Assembly (NCBI GenBank): GCA_016291915.1
Contig: JAEEZP010000111.1
Span: 1 to 7,548, forward strand
DNA from: Prevotella sp.
GTDB taxonomy: Bacteria; Bacteroidota; Bacteroidia; Bacteroidales; Bacteroidaceae
DNA length: 7,548 nt
Direction of reading: 5' to 3'
Part shown: in pieces, positions 5,883 to 7,548 of the stretch
Numbering within the stretch: position 1 is the first letter of the stretch
How the letters are laid out: each line of letters opens with the position of its first letter
Made by a program: the position numbers and the translations under genes
Notes under the pieces: model-generated
What the model saw: only the letters and a program-made list of their open reading frames with translations
Told to the model about the DNA's origin: nothing
The model's database searches: none

Positions 5883-5974
5883 CTATCATACTCTTTTTAT
5901 TTGAATGGAATAGTTACAACCGATGAAAGTTATAAAGATAGTTGCCTTATATGGAAAACAATTATAATTATATG

Positions 5975-6006
5975 TTTGGCAGTGTAAACAAAAAGTACTA
6001 TCTTTG
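5975..6006 (+). promoter_or_regulatory. Promoter for the DUF5686-like gene
   Basis: TTTG at 5975-5978 and TATCTTTG at 5999-6006 form a full-consensus -33/-7 pair with a 20-bp spacer, the best promoter in the window. Predicted start is about 6012, giving a leader of about 59 nt to the TTG at 6071. Confidence 0.8.
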
Positions 6007-6070
6007 CAAGGAATAATATTTGATACTTCAACAATCTCTGATATACTCATTAATAACTAAATTGTTTTAA

Positions 6071-7548
6071 TTGACAAATAAAACATTCATAGTATGTATA
6101 TTTCTCATCGTTTGTCTTAGGATAAATGCTGCGATATCTCCTTGGGATGATAAAGATTCACTGATCATGAATCGCGTCTTCTCATATAAGGCACTCTATG
6201 ACCACACGTTGAAGAAGGGTTTTAACGGATTAGATATGAATATATATATCCGCTACAAGGTTCAGACGCTCAAGAAAGACATTACGTTAATGACTGTGCC
6301 GAGCATGCACGTTCTTGCACGTGGTAAAGACACGGAATACTTCGGTGAGACATATACAAAGTTGAAGTTCAAAGAGTTTAAGGATTATGAGTTCAACAGA
6401 CAGATCAGTGTGGGAACAGTTCCAAGGTATAAACAAACAATGCCCACATTGGTTGAATACATGATTCCTAATTTGTATGATGTGTCTCTGATCAATAACC
6501 GTCTTCTCTCTCCTTTCCACTTTAAAAACAAGGTTTTCTACCGTTATGGCATCAGTTTCCTTACCGATGACCGTGTGGAGATCGTATTCCGTCCAAAGAA
6601 ACGTAACACACAGGTGGTAAGTGGTAAAGCGATTGTTGATTACCACACAGGTAGGATACAAATGGTGGAGTTTTCAGGTGAATACGATATGATCACCTTT
6701 CATGTCACTACAGAGATGGGCGATCAGGAACCTATGTCGTTCTTCCCGAAAAAGTGTCAGATTGAAGCAGACTTCAGATACTTGAAGAATCATATACGTA
6801 CCTCCCAACAGATATTATACAGCATGGCGGATATCATTCCTGACTCTATCAGTAACTCACACGATATGACATTGATGGAACAGGTACGGCCAATTCCCCT
6901 ACCCTACGACTTCCAGCAGGCGTATGAGCGATATGACTCTATTCATCAGTTTGACAGTCTGCGACCACCAAAGAAACGGAGTGTCTGGAAACGCGTACTA
7001 TGGGACTATTTCGGAGATAATCTTGTGAATCGTATTAAAGGTTCTTTCGGTCCTAATGATCAAGGTAGTTTCCGTATTTCACCTATTTTGAATCCTCTAT
7101 ACGTCAGCTACAGCGGTCGTAGAGGTATTACCTATAAGATGAAAATACGTAGTAACTATGCTTTTTCCGATAATACCAATTTGTCGTTTTATACCCGCAT
7201 GGGGTATTCTTTCAAGCAGAAACAGTTTTATTTCACCACACCCATCCGGTTCACATTCAACAAGAAACGGCATGGCTATGTAGAGCTTGAAGTAGGTAAC
7301 GGTAACCGCATCCGTAACAAGAGCGTGAGGGAATACGCTACTGATGAAGATAATGACAGCACCTACAAACATTTGATGCTCGACTATTTCAAAGACACAA
7401 AGATGAGACTAATCACCAACTATGACATATCTGATCGATGGAGTGTCAGTGCCGGTACGACCTTCCACCGGCGATCAGCCGTTGACAAAGTCGCATTCCG
7501 ACAGATTGGCCAACCAGATACCTACCACACTTTTGCTCCTATGATAGA
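6071..7548 (+). CDS. Exported DUF5686-like outer-membrane protein (3' end outside window)
   Basis: The frame runs open from 6071 to the window edge, 492 codons, with the stop outside. Starting at TTG 6071, just after an in-frame TAA, the protein begins with a signal peptide: MTNKT, the hydrophobic TFIVCIFLIVCL, then RINA before AISPWDD. The first in-frame ATG (6167, residue 33) would remove it. Residues 33-200 match, by eye, the soluble part of DUF5686 proteins, for example YRYGISFLTDDRVEIVFRPK (157-176) followed by GKAIVDYHTGRIQ. From about residue 330 the sequence has alternating aromatic and polar residues (SFYTRMGYSFKQKQFYFTT), as in beta-barrel strands, suggesting an outer-membrane barrel. 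Longer relatives carry an N-terminal carboxypeptidase-regulatory-like domain, which is absent here. Role unknown. It has its own promoter and is unlinked in transcription to the sigma gene. Confidence 0.72.
   Translation, partial: MTNKTFIVCIFLIVCLRINAAISPWDDKDSLIMNRVFSYKALYDHTLKKGFNGLDMNIYIRYKVQTLKKDITLMTVPSMHVLARGKDTEYFGETYTKLKFKEFKDYEFNRQISVGTVPRYKQTMPTLVEYMIPNLYDVSLINNRLLSPFHFKNKVFYRYGISFLTDDRVEIVFRPKKRNTQVVSGKAIVDYHTGRIQMVEFSGEYDMITFHVTTEMGDQEPMSFFPKKCQIEADFRYLKNHIRTSQQILYSMADIIPDSISNSHDMTLMEQVRPIPLPYDFQQAYERYDSIHQFDSLRPPKKRSVWKRVLWDYFGDNLVNRIKGSFGPNDQGSFRISPILNPLYVSYSGRRGITYKMKIRSNYAFSDNTNLSFYTRMGYSFKQKQFYFTTPIRFTFNKKRHGYVELEVGNGNRIRNKSVREYATDEDNDSTYKHLMLDYFKDTKMRLITNYDISDRWSVSAGTTFHRRSAVDKVAFRQIGQPDTYHTFAPMI

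Larger units (their letters stand above)
5590..6070. other. 481-bp intergenic region without a gene
   Basis: No frame here encodes a recognisable protein. The region holds, in order, the sigma-gene terminator, two AAAGGTGG palindromes, a four-unit 22-bp repeat array, and the promoter of the DUF5686-like gene. Positions 5883-5970 show nothing I can name. Confidence 0.7.

Noticed and set aside
6287..6661. Minus-strand open frame of 124 codons opposite the DUF5686-like gene
   Set aside because: The plus-strand frame is open for the whole 1.4 kb and matches a family, while this one is a shadow with unusual Cys/His-rich composition.

Overview
This window looks like ordinary core chromosome from a member of the Bacteroidales, most likely Prevotella-like. 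Three things point there. The primary sigma factor is the short form (290 residues, no region 1.1). Every promoter I can find is of the Bacteroidetes type (TAnnTTTG at -7 with TTTG or TTG about 20 bp upstream), and there are no Shine-Dalgarno sequences. The gene set (DUF1573 lipid-free secreted protein, DUF5686-like outer-membrane protein) is typical of the phylum. The genus is inferred from general resemblance only.

Layout from left to right. Positions 1-955 carry the N-terminal 318 codons of aspartyl-tRNA synthetase (aspS) on the minus strand, cut by the window edge. A divergent intergenic region (956-1164) holds separate promoters for aspS and for a small secreted DUF1573 protein (1165-1605, plus). 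That gene converges with the replicative helicase gene dnaB (1618-3120, minus), only 12 bp apart. dnaB and ispE (3191-3991, plus) are divergent, and their two promoters lie on the same 34 bp face to face. Downstream of ispE, after five degenerate copies of an 8-bp repeat, comes a Nudix hydrolase gene (4043-4549), probably co-transcribed. The primary sigma factor gene (4717-5589) follows with its own promoter and a strong intrinsic terminator. The next 481 bp are non-coding. They contain two sets of short palindromes, both on a 22-bp pitch, and a well-formed promoter. The last gene (6071 to the window end, plus, partial) encodes an exported DUF5686-like protein; the only start that gives it a signal peptide is TTG.

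Functionally the window is housekeeping: translation (AspS), replication (DnaB), isoprenoid precursor synthesis (IspE, MEP pathway), transcription (sigma factor) and envelope (DUF1573 and DUF5686 proteins). I see no defence system, mobile element, CRISPR array, tRNA or rRNA. The most unusual signals are non-coding: the four-unit 22-bp dyad array with a compensating base change (5795-5882), the related-pitch AAAGGTGG palindromes (5709-5743), the superimposed dnaB/ispE promoters (3137-3170), and the 8-bp repeats between ispE and the Nudix gene.
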